Source of the DNA: Zoogloeaceae bacterium
Lineage (GTDB): Bacteria; Pseudomonadota; Gammaproteobacteria; Burkholderiales; Rhodocyclaceae
NCBI GenBank assembly: GCA_024235675.1
Contig: JACKLZ010000006.1
Location: 1-38,663 of the forward strand
DNA: 38,663 bases
Reading direction: 5' to 3'
Part shown: positions 26,699 to 34,420 of the stretch, one piece after another
How the letters are laid out: the number at the start of each line of letters is the position of its first letter
Numbering within the stretch: the stretch's first letter is position 1
The notes under the pieces: generated by a model
The model's database searches: none
Told to the model about the DNA's origin: nothing
The model's input: the letters and a program-made list of their open reading frames with translations, nothing else
Made by a program: the position numbers and the translations under genes

Positions 26699-28219
26699 AT
26701 GACCGAACCGCTTCTTATCGCCAAGGCCGATGGCCGTGACGTCGCCCTCCTGCCGCGCCTGGCCAACCGCCACGGATTGATCACCGGCGCCACCGGTACC
26801 GGCAAGACGGTCACTCTGCAGCGCTTGGCTGAATCCTTCTCCAGCATCGGCGTGCCGGTGTTCCTGGCCGACGTCAAAGGTGACCTGTCGGGCATCGGCG
26901 TGGCGGGTACTGCCTCCGAAAAACTGATGAAGCGGCTCAACGCCATCGGTATCGATACCTTCGAACCGGTGCAGAACGCTGCCGTGTTCTGGGATGTGTT
27001 CGGCGAGTCCGGCCATCCGGTGCGCGCCACGGTCTCCGACATGGGCCCGCTGCTGCTGTCACGATTGCTCAATCTCAACGACACCCAGGGCGGCGTGCTG
27101 CAGATCGTGTTCAAGGTGGCCGACGACAACGGCCTGCTGCTGCTCGACCTGAAAGACTTGCGCGCCATGGTGCAGTTCGTCGGTGACAACGCCAAGACCA
27201 TCAAGACCCAATACGGCAATGTCTCCACCGCCTCGATCGGCGCCATTCAGCGCGGCTTGCTGATGATTGAAGAGCAGGGCGGCGATGTGTTCTTCGGCGA
27301 GCCGATGCTCGACATCGCCGACCTGATGCAGACCGGCGCCAACGGTCGTGGCGTGATCAACGTGCTGGCCGCCGACAAGCTCTACAACAACCCCAAGCTC
27401 TACTCCACCTTCCTGCTGTGGTTGCTCGCCGAGCTGTTCGAGCAATTGCCCGAGGTGGGCGACCCCGACAAGCCCAAGCTGGTGTTCTTCTTCGACGAAG
27501 CCCACCTGCTGTTCAACGACGCGCCCAAGGCCCTGCTCGAAAAGGTCGAGCAAGTCGTGCGCCTGATCCGCTCCAAAGGGGTCGGCATTTACTTTGTCAC
27601 CCAGAATCCGCTCGATGTGCCCGATTCGGTGCTCGGCCAGCTCGGCAACCGTGTTCAGCACGCGCTGCGTGCCTTCACCCCGCGTGACCAGAAAGCGGTC
27701 AAGACCGCCGCCGACACCATGCGCGCCAACCCGGCCTTCGATGCGGCCGAGGCGATCACCGAATTGGGTGTTGGCGAAGCGCTGATCTCCTTCCTCGATG
27801 AAAAAGGACGGCCAAACATCACCGAGCGTTGTTTTGTCATCGCGCCGGGCTCGCGGCTCGGCCCCATGACCGATGCCGAGCGCGGGCAGACCATTCGCGG
27901 CTCGCTACTCTACGGGCACTACGAAAACACGCTTGACCGTGAGTCGGCCTTCGAAAAAATCCAGGCCGGTTTCGGTCAGGAGAAAGCCGATGCCAAGGCG
28001 CCTGCGGCGGCCAACGCCCCGGCGGCAGACGAGGGCGGCTTGTTCGGTGGGCTGGGTGGCATGCTCGGCGGGATGTTCGGGGGCGGCAAGTCGAGCCGCT
28101 CGGACAGCGTCATTGAGTCCGCCGCCAAGAGCGCCGCGCGCAGCATCGGCACGCAGGTCGGGCGTGCCATCATCCGCGGCGTGCTCGGCTCGATTCTCGG
28201 CGGCAGCAGCCGGCGCTAG
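26699..28219 (+). CDS. yjgR: HerA-like ATPase YjgR (DUF853)
   Basis: YjgR-type proteins are cytosolic HerA/FtsK-superfamily ATPases of unsettled function. The 506-residue protein has Walker A GATGTGKT (30-37), then FLADVKGDLSGIG, Walker B LVFFFDEAHLLF, and the arginine-finger region SKGVGIYFVTQNPLDVPDSVLGQLGNRVQHALRAFTP. It closes with a Gly-rich segment (GGLFGGLGGMLGGMFGGGKSSR) and a helical tail ending in SILGGSSRR, as in other members. A weak -10-like TAGACT lies about 30 bp upstream. The stop codon lies inside a 20-bp perfect palindrome shared with the convergent DUF1631 gene. Confidence 0.92.
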   Translation: MTEPLLIAKADGRDVALLPRLANRHGLITGATGTGKTVTLQRLAESFSSIGVPVFLADVKGDLSGIGVAGTASEKLMKRLNAIGIDTFEPVQNAAVFWDVFGESGHPVRATVSDMGPLLLSRLLNLNDTQGGVLQIVFKVADDNGLLLLDLKDLRAMVQFVGDNAKTIKTQYGNVSTASIGAIQRGLLMIEEQGGDVFFGEPMLDIADLMQTGANGRGVINVLAADKLYNNPKLYSTFLLWLLAELFEQLPEVGDPDKPKLVFFFDEAHLLFNDAPKALLEKVEQVVRLIRSKGVGIYFVTQNPLDVPDSVLGQLGNRVQHALRAFTPRDQKAVKTAADTMRANPAFDAAEAITELGVGEALISFLDEKGRPNITERCFVIAPGSRLGPMTDAERGQTIRGSLLYGHYENTLDRESAFEKIQAGFGQEKADAKAPAAANAPAADEGGLFGGLGGMLGGMFGGGKSSRSDSVIESAAKSAARSIGTQVGRAIIRGVLGSILGGSSRR

Positions 28220-28227
28220 CGCCGGCT
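28208..28227. other. Perfect palindrome across the yjgR stop codon
   Basis: Twenty bases centred on GCGCTAGCGC form a perfect inverted repeat covering the TAG stop of yjgR, between convergent yjgR and the DUF1631 gene. It has no T-run, but could act as a bidirectional hairpin that limits transcription collision. Confidence 0.6.
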
Positions 28228-28232
28228 TGGTG

Positions 28233-30152
28233 TCAGGCCGGCGTGGCGCGGCCGGCGCGCAGGCGCTCGGCGGCCCGGCGCGACAGATCGGGCCGGCCAA
28301 GCGTGAGTCGGTTGGCTGCGGCCAGGGTTGCCAGCGTGCGCAGGCTCACCACGAGCACGCGGCCGTCGTTGGGAGAGAGCAGTAAACGCATCAAACCCTT
28401 CGGTGTTCGACCGGCGAGCACACCGTCAAACACCGTGCCATCGGGCAGGCTCAGCGCGACGCGATCTCCCTCGACACAGGCTGACCAGGCCGCAGGCAAG
28501 GCCGGTGTGCTGCTCACATGACCGTTGTGCTGAAAGACCCGCAGTCCTTCCGATGTGGTGCGCAGTGCCGGCGGTCGCTGGATGGCGGTGTGGCGAATTG
28601 GCGGCAGGATGGCGCCCCGCATCACGGCCGAATGCAGCTCCATGCACGGCGCCAGCGCCCGCGACACGGTGTCGTCGTCGAGACCGAGCTCGGCCAGCCC
28701 GGTGCGCAGTTCGCCAACCAGCGCCGGCAAGGCCTTGAGCAGCACGGCGCGCTCTGCCGCATCGGTCTGCCCGGGCGCGCTGCGGATCAGGCGGTGGGCG
28801 GTGTCCAGCCGCGCTCGCCACAGGCGGTCGTCGCGTTCGCGGTGCTGGGCGGCCTGGGCGAGCGCCTGTACCCAGAAGCGTTCCAGCAGGGTGACCAGGA
28901 CCGGGTGGGTGTCGGCCTGCAGCATGGCGTTGATGGCGTTCGACGCGCTTTGCAGGGCGAGCTCCTTGCGCTCGGACCGTGCGGCCGCCACGGCGTGCTC
29001 CGCCAGTTGTTCTGCGAAGAGATTGGTCAGCTCGGCGAGCAGGAGGTCGACCGTGGCCTGTGCCTGGCCACAGTTCGCCGTGTCCAGATCGGGCGCGCCA
29101 GCCAGTTCCTCAAGGGTGCCGCCAAGCCGGGGCAGCACCGCCTCATGCCGGCTGGCGGGCAGGGCGTAGGCCAGGTGGACGGTCGAATTGAGCAGTTTGA
29201 GCACGGGGCTGCTCGCGTCGTCGAGCAGGTCGGGCTGGCGCAACGCCCGGCGCAGGGTGGGCGTGTGCAGGGCGGCCAGATGGTGGCGCAGCGCCGCCGG
29301 TAACGCCGTGTCCTCGGCAATCACCTGGAACAGCGCGTCGACGATTTCGATCGCCAGGGCGCGGTCGGGCGTGAGTAGCCCGGCGATTTCACGCAGCCCA
29401 AGCCGGAGCTCCTGGGCGTTGCCCGGCGCCGTGCCGGCGAGTCGTGCTTCGAGCCGTTCGAGTGCCTCGGCAAGCCGGGTCGGATCGATTCCCGCGGTCG
29501 ATGCTGCCGGCGCCCCTGACTGACGTGCGAGCTGGTGGCGCAGCGCGCCCAGATCGTCGCTCTGGCCGGAGGCGTCGGCACGGCGCGTTTGGCTTGGCGT
29601 CGTGTTTTGACGGGGGGGCGGGGGCACCACGCCGGCGGCGGCGAGCTGCGCATCGAGCTCGGTGTAAAGGCGGGTCAGCGCGTGCCGCAACGGCGGTTCG
29701 GCACGTACGAGCAGCTGCTCGCGCGCCTGTGCCGGGAGGTCGGCGGCTTCGGCCAGGGCGCGCAGTGCCTCACAGGCGGTCTCCGGCGCCAGCGGCGACA
29801 TCTCGGGTTCGAGGTCGGACTGCTGGAGCACCGTCAGCAGGCGCTGATGGACCCGCACCAGCTGTGGTCCGCAGGCCTCGCGCAGGCGGCGTGCGAGGTC
29901 CGACAGGTCGATGGTGTAGGTCAGGTCGTCTTCGTCGATCAGGCTGATGCGCGAGGCGGTCAGACTGCGCACCGCATCGAAGCCGCGCCGGTCGCGCACG
30001 CCGGTGAGTTCGTCGTAGCGCTGTCCGGCCGCATCCCGCGCGCGTGTGAGCCAGGCCTCGTCACGAAAACCGAGGTCGCGAAAGACGGTGTCGAGCATGC
30101 TCAGCAGGTGGCGCCGGCAGTCGGCGACGGGTAAGGCGGGGCTTGGCGGCAT
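28233..30152 (-). CDS. DUF1631 family protein
   Basis: The 639-residue, largely helical cytosolic protein fits the DUF1631 family, sometimes misannotated as thymidine phosphorylase and common in beta- and gammaproteobacteria. Visible family features are the N-terminal LLSMLDTVFRDLGF...DELTGVRDRRGFD... and LTASRISLIDEDDLTYTIDLSDLARRLREAC segments. The middle is Leu/Ala-rich and helical. A C-terminal beta-like domain carries VEGDRVALSLPDGTVFDGVLAGRTPKGLMRLLLSPNDGRVLVVSLRTLATL, which resembles a PilZ-like barrel. Function is unknown; a PilZ-like end would suggest c-di-GMP or surface-related regulation, which is inference. It is somewhat shorter than typical members (about 700-800). Confidence 0.8.
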   Translation of the reverse strand: MPPSPALPVADCRRHLLSMLDTVFRDLGFRDEAWLTRARDAAGQRYDELTGVRDRRGFDAVRSLTASRISLIDEDDLTYTIDLSDLARRLREACGPQLVRVHQRLLTVLQQSDLEPEMSPLAPETACEALRALAEAADLPAQAREQLLVRAEPPLRHALTRLYTELDAQLAAAGVVPPPPRQNTTPSQTRRADASGQSDDLGALRHQLARQSGAPAASTAGIDPTRLAEALERLEARLAGTAPGNAQELRLGLREIAGLLTPDRALAIEIVDALFQVIAEDTALPAALRHHLAALHTPTLRRALRQPDLLDDASSPVLKLLNSTVHLAYALPASRHEAVLPRLGGTLEELAGAPDLDTANCGQAQATVDLLLAELTNLFAEQLAEHAVAAARSERKELALQSASNAINAMLQADTHPVLVTLLERFWVQALAQAAQHRERDDRLWRARLDTAHRLIRSAPGQTDAAERAVLLKALPALVGELRTGLAELGLDDDTVSRALAPCMELHSAVMRGAILPPIRHTAIQRPPALRTTSEGLRVFQHNGHVSSTPALPAAWSACVEGDRVALSLPDGTVFDGVLAGRTPKGLMRLLLSPNDGRVLVVSLRTLATLAAANRLTLGRPDLSRRAAERLRAGRATPA

Positions 30153-30244
30153 GATGGTTGGGTGGCGAACGACGTGGTGAGCAGTGTATGCGTACTTTGG
30201 ACGTGTCGCACGTTTGTTCGCAAGCGCGGCCGCGATCTTGCGCC

Positions 30245-30266
30245 TATAATATTAGTTCTTGCTAAT
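30245..30266 (+). promoter_or_regulatory. Promoter -10 with overlapping ATTAG-N6-CTAAT operator-like site
   Basis: A perfect TATAAT (30245-30250) is followed at once by ATTAG (30251-30255), six bases and CTAAT (30262-30266). No matching -35 is present at the usual distance, which suggests an activator or a weak core. A repressor on the palindrome would occlude the start site. The regulator is not identifiable from this sequence. Confidence 0.5.
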
Positions 30267-30276
30267 GGAGAAAGTC

Positions 30277-30846
30277 ATGCGTATCACTTTGCTGTTTTCG
30301 GCCTTGCTGCTCGCGGGCCCGGCCGCGGCCCAGGACATAGAAGCGCTCAAACTCGACACCCGCGAAAAAGCCCTGCCGGTGCTGCCCAAGGTGGTCAAGA
30401 TGATGCAGGACACCGTCGCCGACAAAGGCGTGGCGGGCGCCATTCCGGTGTGCAAGGACAAAGCCCCGGCGCTGCTCAAGGCGCGCGCCGAAGAGTTGGG
30501 CTGGAAAATGCGACGGGTGAGCCTGAAAACCCGCAATCCGGAGCGCGGCACCCCCGACGCCTGGGAGACCGCGCAACTGACCGCCTTTGATTTGCGTGCC
30601 GCCGCCGGTGAGCCAGCGAGTGCGCTGGAAGTCGGTGAGGTGATGACGCAGGCTGACGGCACCAAGATGTTCCGCTACATGCGTGCGATTCCGGTCGGTG
30701 ATGTGTGCTTGAGTTGCCACGGCGATCCGGCCAATATCGCGCCCGATCTGAAGGCCGAACTGGACAAGAGCTATCCGCAAGACCATGCCACCGGCTACGC
30801 GAAGGGTCAGATCCGCGGTGCGCTGACCATCGAACGACCCTTGTAA
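30277..30846 (+). CDS. DUF3365 single-heme periplasmic protein
   Basis: This 189-residue precursor has a signal peptide (MRITLLFSALLLAGPAAA). It has one covalent heme c motif, Cys144-Leu-Ser-Cys147-His148, so it should be a mono-heme c-type protein in the periplasm. The DUF3365 family (Tll0287-like) often serves as a sensor or redox module with a PAS-like fold. The N-terminal helix region (ALPVLPKVVKMMQDTVADKG...AIPVCKDKAP) and the RNPERGTPDAWETAQL segment match it. ATG 30277 has GGAG seven bases upstream. It stands alone ahead of the cupin gene with 47 bp between them and could be co-transcribed. Confidence 0.88.
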   Translation: MRITLLFSALLLAGPAAAQDIEALKLDTREKALPVLPKVVKMMQDTVADKGVAGAIPVCKDKAPALLKARAEELGWKMRRVSLKTRNPERGTPDAWETAQLTAFDLRAAAGEPASALEVGEVMTQADGTKMFRYMRAIPVGDVCLSCHGDPANIAPDLKAELDKSYPQDHATGYAKGQIRGALTIERPL

Positions 30847-30893
30847 TCGGCTTGGGCGTATCGTTCCTGAGCATGTTCAGGAGGGATGCGCCC

Positions 30894-31268
30894 ATGGCGG
30901 ACGAGTATTACTTTGAAGAAGGCTGTTTCATTACCGAACTGCACAACAGCGCGGATGACCCCGCCGTGTCGGTCGCCCGCGCCCGTGTGCCGGTCGGGGT
31001 CACGACGCGCTGGCATGTGCTGGCGGGCATCGTCGAACGCTATCTGATCGAATCCGGCGAGGGCGAGGTGTGGGTGGGCGAGGCGCCGGCACGCCGGGTG
31101 GTGGCGGGCGATACGGTGGTGATCGCGCCGGGGCAGCGGCAGCGTATTCGCAATCCTGGTGCGGTGGATCTGCTGTTCTTAGCCGTATGTACGCCGCGCT
31201 TTGTGCCCTCGGCCTATACGGACGTCGAGCCCGAGCACGACCGCAGGCCAATTGTGAGCACGCCCTAA
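30894..31268 (+). CDS. Cupin-domain protein with degenerate metal motifs
   Basis: This 124-residue protein is a single small beta-barrel of the cupin superfamily. Motif 1 is recognisable as GVTTRWHVLAGIVERYLIESGEGEV, and motif 2 as GDTVVIAPGQRQRIRNPG. Only one His is present in motif 1 (the HxH pair is reduced to His plus Val-Leu), and the motif 2 His is replaced by Gln or Arg. Metal binding is therefore doubtful, and it may bind a ligand without catalysis. ATG 30894 has a strong AGGAGGGA Shine-Dalgarno seven bases upstream. It lies 47 bp after the heme-protein gene on the same strand. Confidence 0.85.
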   Translation: MADEYYFEEGCFITELHNSADDPAVSVARARVPVGVTTRWHVLAGIVERYLIESGEGEVWVGEAPARRVVAGDTVVIAPGQRQRIRNPGAVDLLFLAVCTPRFVPSAYTDVEPEHDRRPIVSTP

Positions 31269-31335
31269 GCACTCTCGGTTGTCATTGTCCGCATCTGCTG
31301 GCTAAATCGCTCCCTTGCCCGCCGCCGGACCCTTT

Positions 31336-32259
31336 ATGCCGCACCCAAGCCCCCATTCCCCCAATGCCGACAGCCTGCCCGTGATGGGGCTGGTGCTCGG
31401 CGTGGTGGCCGCCGTGGGCTTCTCGTTCAAGGCGATTCTGGTCAAGCTGGCTTATCGCCACGGGGTGGACGCAGAAACCTTGCTCGCGCTGCGCATGCTG
31501 TTCAGCCTGCCCTTCTTTCTGTTCATGGGGTGGCAGGGCAGCCGACGGGCCGCCGCAGCACTGGGCTGGCGCGACTGGCGCGCGCTCGGCCTGCTCGGTT
31601 TTTCGGGGTACTACCTCGCCAGCTATCTCGATTTTCTCGGTCTCGGCTACATCACCGCGGCGCTCGAGCGCCTGATTCTGTTCGCTTACCCGAGCATCGT
31701 GGTGATTCTCTCCGCGCTGTTCCTGGGCAAGGCGCTGACCCAGCGCACCGTGGTAGCGCTGGTGATGTGCTATCTCGGCGTGGCCTTTGCGGTGGCGCAC
31801 GACCTGCGTCTGAGCGGCGAGGCGACCGAGGTGATGATCGGCAGCGCGCTGGTCTTCGGCAGTGCGGTGGCCTATGCGCTGTATCTGATGGGCAACGGCC
31901 AGGTCGTTGGTCGCCTCGGCGCAGCGCGGGTGACCGCCTGGGCGTCGACCGTGGCGTGTGCGCTCAGCATCGGCCAGTTCCTGCTGCTGCGACCGGTGAG
32001 CGCGCTCGATCAGCCCTGGCAGGTCTATGGTCTGGCGATTGCCATGGCCTTGTTTTCGACCGTGTTGCCGATCTGGTGCGTGAGCGAGGCGATTCGGCGC
32101 ATTGGTGCCGGCCCGGTGGCGCTCACTGGCAGCCTCGGGCCGATCGTGACGCTGGGCCTCGGCGCCTTGCTGCTCGACGAGCCGATCGGTGTCGCCCAGC
32201 TGGCGGGTGGCGCGATGGTGGTGGGTGGGGTGCTGGTGATGGCGCGCGGCAAGCGTTGA
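31336..32259 (+). CDS. EamA/DMT-superfamily transporter
   Basis: This 307-residue inner-membrane protein is a drug/metabolite transporter made of two EamA repeats, about ten hydrophobic helices in total. Each half has the GAS-rich helix pattern of the family, and the C-terminal half has the characteristic GPVALTGSLGPIVTLGLGALLLDEPIGVAQLAGGAMVVGGVL segment. Substrate cannot be inferred. ATG 31336 was chosen over an in-frame TTG at 31315. It follows the cupin gene by 67 bp. Confidence 0.9.
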   Translation: MPHPSPHSPNADSLPVMGLVLGVVAAVGFSFKAILVKLAYRHGVDAETLLALRMLFSLPFFLFMGWQGSRRAAAALGWRDWRALGLLGFSGYYLASYLDFLGLGYITAALERLILFAYPSIVVILSALFLGKALTQRTVVALVMCYLGVAFAVAHDLRLSGEATEVMIGSALVFGSAVAYALYLMGNGQVVGRLGAARVTAWASTVACALSIGQFLLLRPVSALDQPWQVYGLAIAMALFSTVLPIWCVSEAIRRIGAGPVALTGSLGPIVTLGLGALLLDEPIGVAQLAGGAMVVGGVLVMARGKR

Positions 32260-32327
32260 ACGCGGTCGGGGAGCTTTTTTGCGCATTTGGCGTCATAAGA
32301 AGCGTGCCCACCGTGAGGAGCAAGGCC

Positions 32328-32624
32328 ATGACCCCGGAAACCGTGGAAGTGCTGATGGAAGACATCGAGCGTGAAGACCCGCTCGACTTCGGCATGCTGT
32401 CAATCGACGAGCACGACGCCCGTTGCCTGATGGCCAATCACTTTTGCGAAGTCGACCGCAAGCTCACAGAGAGCGGGCTGGACGTCGAGTCCCGTCTGGA
32501 GCTGATGACCGCCATCGCTGCCCACGCCATGGTGGAGAACATGCTGCTCAATGTGCAGCGCCTGGAGGATAGGGGCGCGGGCGAAGACGTGCGCGGGTGG
32601 ATGCGCCGACACGGCATGGGCTGA
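32328..32624 (+). CDS. Small acidic conserved-looking hypothetical protein
   Basis: I do not recognise this 98-residue protein. It is acidic and helical (EVLMEDIEREDPLDFGMLSIDEHDARCLMANHFCEVDRK..., then a Leu/Met-rich helix, then RGWMRRHGMG). It has two cysteines and no signal peptide or transmembrane segment. The start at 32328 is supported by GAGGAG nine bases upstream, and third-position GC bias is that of a real gene. It follows the EamA gene by 68 bp. It may be a regulatory or cofactor-related protein, but nothing specific can be said. Confidence 0.75.
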   Translation: MTPETVEVLMEDIEREDPLDFGMLSIDEHDARCLMANHFCEVDRKLTESGLDVESRLELMTAIAAHAMVENMLLNVQRLEDRGAGEDVRGWMRRHGMG

Positions 32625-32637
32625 GCGGTGCGCCGGA

Positions 32638-33540
32638 TCAGTCGGGTGGCCCACCAAACAGCACTGGTGATTCGGCCACCAGCGCGCGCAGGAAATCCCA
32701 TAGCACGCGCACCCGGCGCAGCCGGAACAGATCGGCCGGCGCCGCCAGCCACAACACGCTGTCGGCCACGATTTCGCCGGGCAGCACCTGCACCAGCGGG
32801 CTGTCGGCCGGCACGGCATAGGGCGCCAGCATGGCCAGGCCCAGGCCGGCTTCGGCGGCCTGCGCCTGGGCCAGCATGCCGGTGCAGGAGAACACCCGTC
32901 GGGGCTGGTCCACCAGCTGGTTCAGATAGCGCAGCTCGTCGCTCATCAACTGGTCCTGCACATAGTCGATGAAGGCATGCCCGGCCAGATCAGTGCGGCT
33001 GTGAATGGGCGCGTGCCGTGCCAGATAGTCGGGCGAGGCATAGAGCAGGTAGCGGAAGGCGGTCAGCCGGCTGACCACGTAGCGCCCGCTGGTTGGCGGC
33101 TCGAGCGTGACCACCAGATCGGCCTCGCGACTGGCCAAACTGACAAAGCGGTGTTGCAGCAGCAGCTCGACCGACAGCTCCGGGTGGTCGGCCAGCAGCG
33201 CGGGCAGTCGCGGTGTCAGCACCCGCGTGCCGAACACCTCCGGCACGCCGAGGCGCACCGTGCCGACGGTGGCGCCACCGTCGCCGCCCGCCGATTCCTC
33301 CGCCCCCAGCGCCGCGCTCTCCATGGCCTCGGCGTGCGCCTGTAGTGCCTGGCCGGTGTCGGTCAGCACATAGCCGTCGCGGCGGCGGTCGAACAGCGTG
33401 GCGCCCAGCGCGCTCTCGAGCCGCGACAGTCGTCGCGCCACGGTGGTGTGATCGACCCCGAGACGGGCGCTGGCCGCGGTCAGCGTGCCGGTCCGGGCGA
33501 CCTCGAGAAAGTACCGAAAATCCATCCAGTCAATATTCAC
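32638..33540 (-). CDS. LysR-family transcriptional regulator
   Basis: This 300-residue regulator has an N-terminal winged helix-turn-helix (MDFRYFLEVARTGTLTAASARLGVDHTTVARRLSRLESALGATLFDRR, about residues 6-55) and a C-terminal LysR effector domain. A dimerisation helix links them. The start was set at GTG 33540, giving MNIDWMDFRYF with GGAG six bases upstream; ATG 33525 (MDFRYF) is an alternative. It diverges from the SDR-thiolase-ligase operon across a 127-bp gap with a palindrome, the usual geometry for a LysR regulator and its target. The inducer is unknown, but a CoA ester or the free acid of the pathway is likely. Confidence 0.92.
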   Translation of the reverse strand: MNIDWMDFRYFLEVARTGTLTAASARLGVDHTTVARRLSRLESALGATLFDRRRDGYVLTDTGQALQAHAEAMESAALGAEESAGGDGGATVGTVRLGVPEVFGTRVLTPRLPALLADHPELSVELLLQHRFVSLASREADLVVTLEPPTSGRYVVSRLTAFRYLLYASPDYLARHAPIHSRTDLAGHAFIDYVQDQLMSDELRYLNQLVDQPRRVFSCTGMLAQAQAAEAGLGLAMLAPYAVPADSPLVQVLPGEIVADSVLWLAAPADLFRLRRVRVLWDFLRALVAESPVLFGGPPD

Positions 33541-33556
33541 GGGGTGCTCCGCGGCA

Positions 33557-33574
33557 TTGTGCAAATACGCACAA
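33557..33574. promoter_or_regulatory. Palindrome in the LysR/SDR divergent region
   Basis: TTGTGC-N6-GCACAA is a perfect inverted repeat 17 bp upstream of the LysR start and about 93 bp before the SDR start. It sits where a LysR protein normally binds to repress itself and activate the divergent gene. The symmetry has an even centre, so it is not an exact T-N11-A box. Confidence 0.5.
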
Positions 33575-33667
33575 CAAGACGGTGAGTATGCGCTTTGTTC
33601 TGCTTTTATGGGGTGATAAGGTCTGTTGATGCCGCAGCCCCGCGGCGATCTGGACGAGGACAAGCGG

Positions 33668-34411
33668 ATGAATTTGAAAGACAAAGTGGTGGTCGTGACG
33701 GGTGCAGCGCAAGGCATTGGAGAGGCGATCGCCCGCCGTTGCGCAGCGGAAGGCGCCACCATCGCGGTGTGGGATCTGAAGGCCGATGCCGCCAAGGCCA
33801 AAGCCGCCGAGCTGGCCGAGACCTACAACGTGACGGCCAGCGGCTGGGCGGTGAACGTGGCCGACAGCGCGGCAGTGACGCTGGCCGCGGCCGATGTGGT
33901 CGGCGCCTTTGGCCGCGTCGATGGTCTGGTCAACAACGCCGGCATCGTCGCTGATGCGCAACTCAAGAAAATGACCGAAGAGCAGTGGGACTGCGTGATC
34001 GGCGTGAACCTCAAGGGGGTCTACAACTGCACCCGCGCCTTCGTTGACACCTTTCTGGCGCAGGGCAGTGGCGCCATCGTGAACATCTCCTCGGTGGTTG
34101 CGGTGTATGGCAATTTCGGCCAGACCAACTACGCCGCAGCCAAGGCCGGCGTGCTCGGCATGACCAAAACCTGGGCCAAGGAACTCGGCCGCAAGGGCGT
34201 GCGCAGCAATGCGATCTGCCCCGGCTTTATCGCGACGCCGATTCTGGCGTCCATGCCGGACAACGTGCTCAAGGCCATGGAGTCGGAAGTGCCGCTGGGC
34301 CGCATGGGCGAGCCGGCCGAGATTGCCGCCGTTGCCGCCTTTTTGCTGTCGAAAGACGCCAGTTATGTGAACGGCGCGGTGCTGGAAGTCTCCGGCGGCC
34401 TCACGATCTAA
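33668..34411 (+). CDS. Short-chain dehydrogenase/reductase, FabG-like, probably NAD-dependent
   Basis: This 247-residue classical SDR has the TGAAQGIG cofactor motif at residues 11-18, NNAG at 89-92, the catalytic Ser141 or Ser142 (NISSVVAVYG), Tyr155 and Lys159 (YAAAK), and the PGF...T segment after. Asp36 at the end of beta-strand 2 (VWDLKAD) favours NAD over NADP, in contrast to biosynthetic FabG. This suggests oxidation of a 3-hydroxyacyl-CoA in a degradation pathway. ATG 33668 begins the fold directly. It is the first gene of the operon with a thiolase (9-bp gap) and an acyl-CoA ligase. Confidence 0.9.
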   Translation: MNLKDKVVVVTGAAQGIGEAIARRCAAEGATIAVWDLKADAAKAKAAELAETYNVTASGWAVNVADSAAVTLAAADVVGAFGRVDGLVNNAGIVADAQLKKMTEEQWDCVIGVNLKGVYNCTRAFVDTFLAQGSGAIVNISSVVAVYGNFGQTNYAAAKAGVLGMTKTWAKELGRKGVRSNAICPGFIATPILASMPDNVLKAMESEVPLGRMGEPAEIAAVAAFLLSKDASYVNGAVLEVSGGLTI

Positions 34412-34420
34412 GGCGCGGCC

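Noticed and set aside
30214..30250. A complete sigma-70 promoter for the heme protein
   Set aside because: The -10 is perfect, but no -35-like hexamer occurs at 16-19 bp; TTGTTC is 25 bp away.
33557..33574. A classical LysR T-N11-A box
   Set aside because: The palindrome has even symmetry, so the T and A are not 11 bases apart; it is kept only as an unassigned palindrome.
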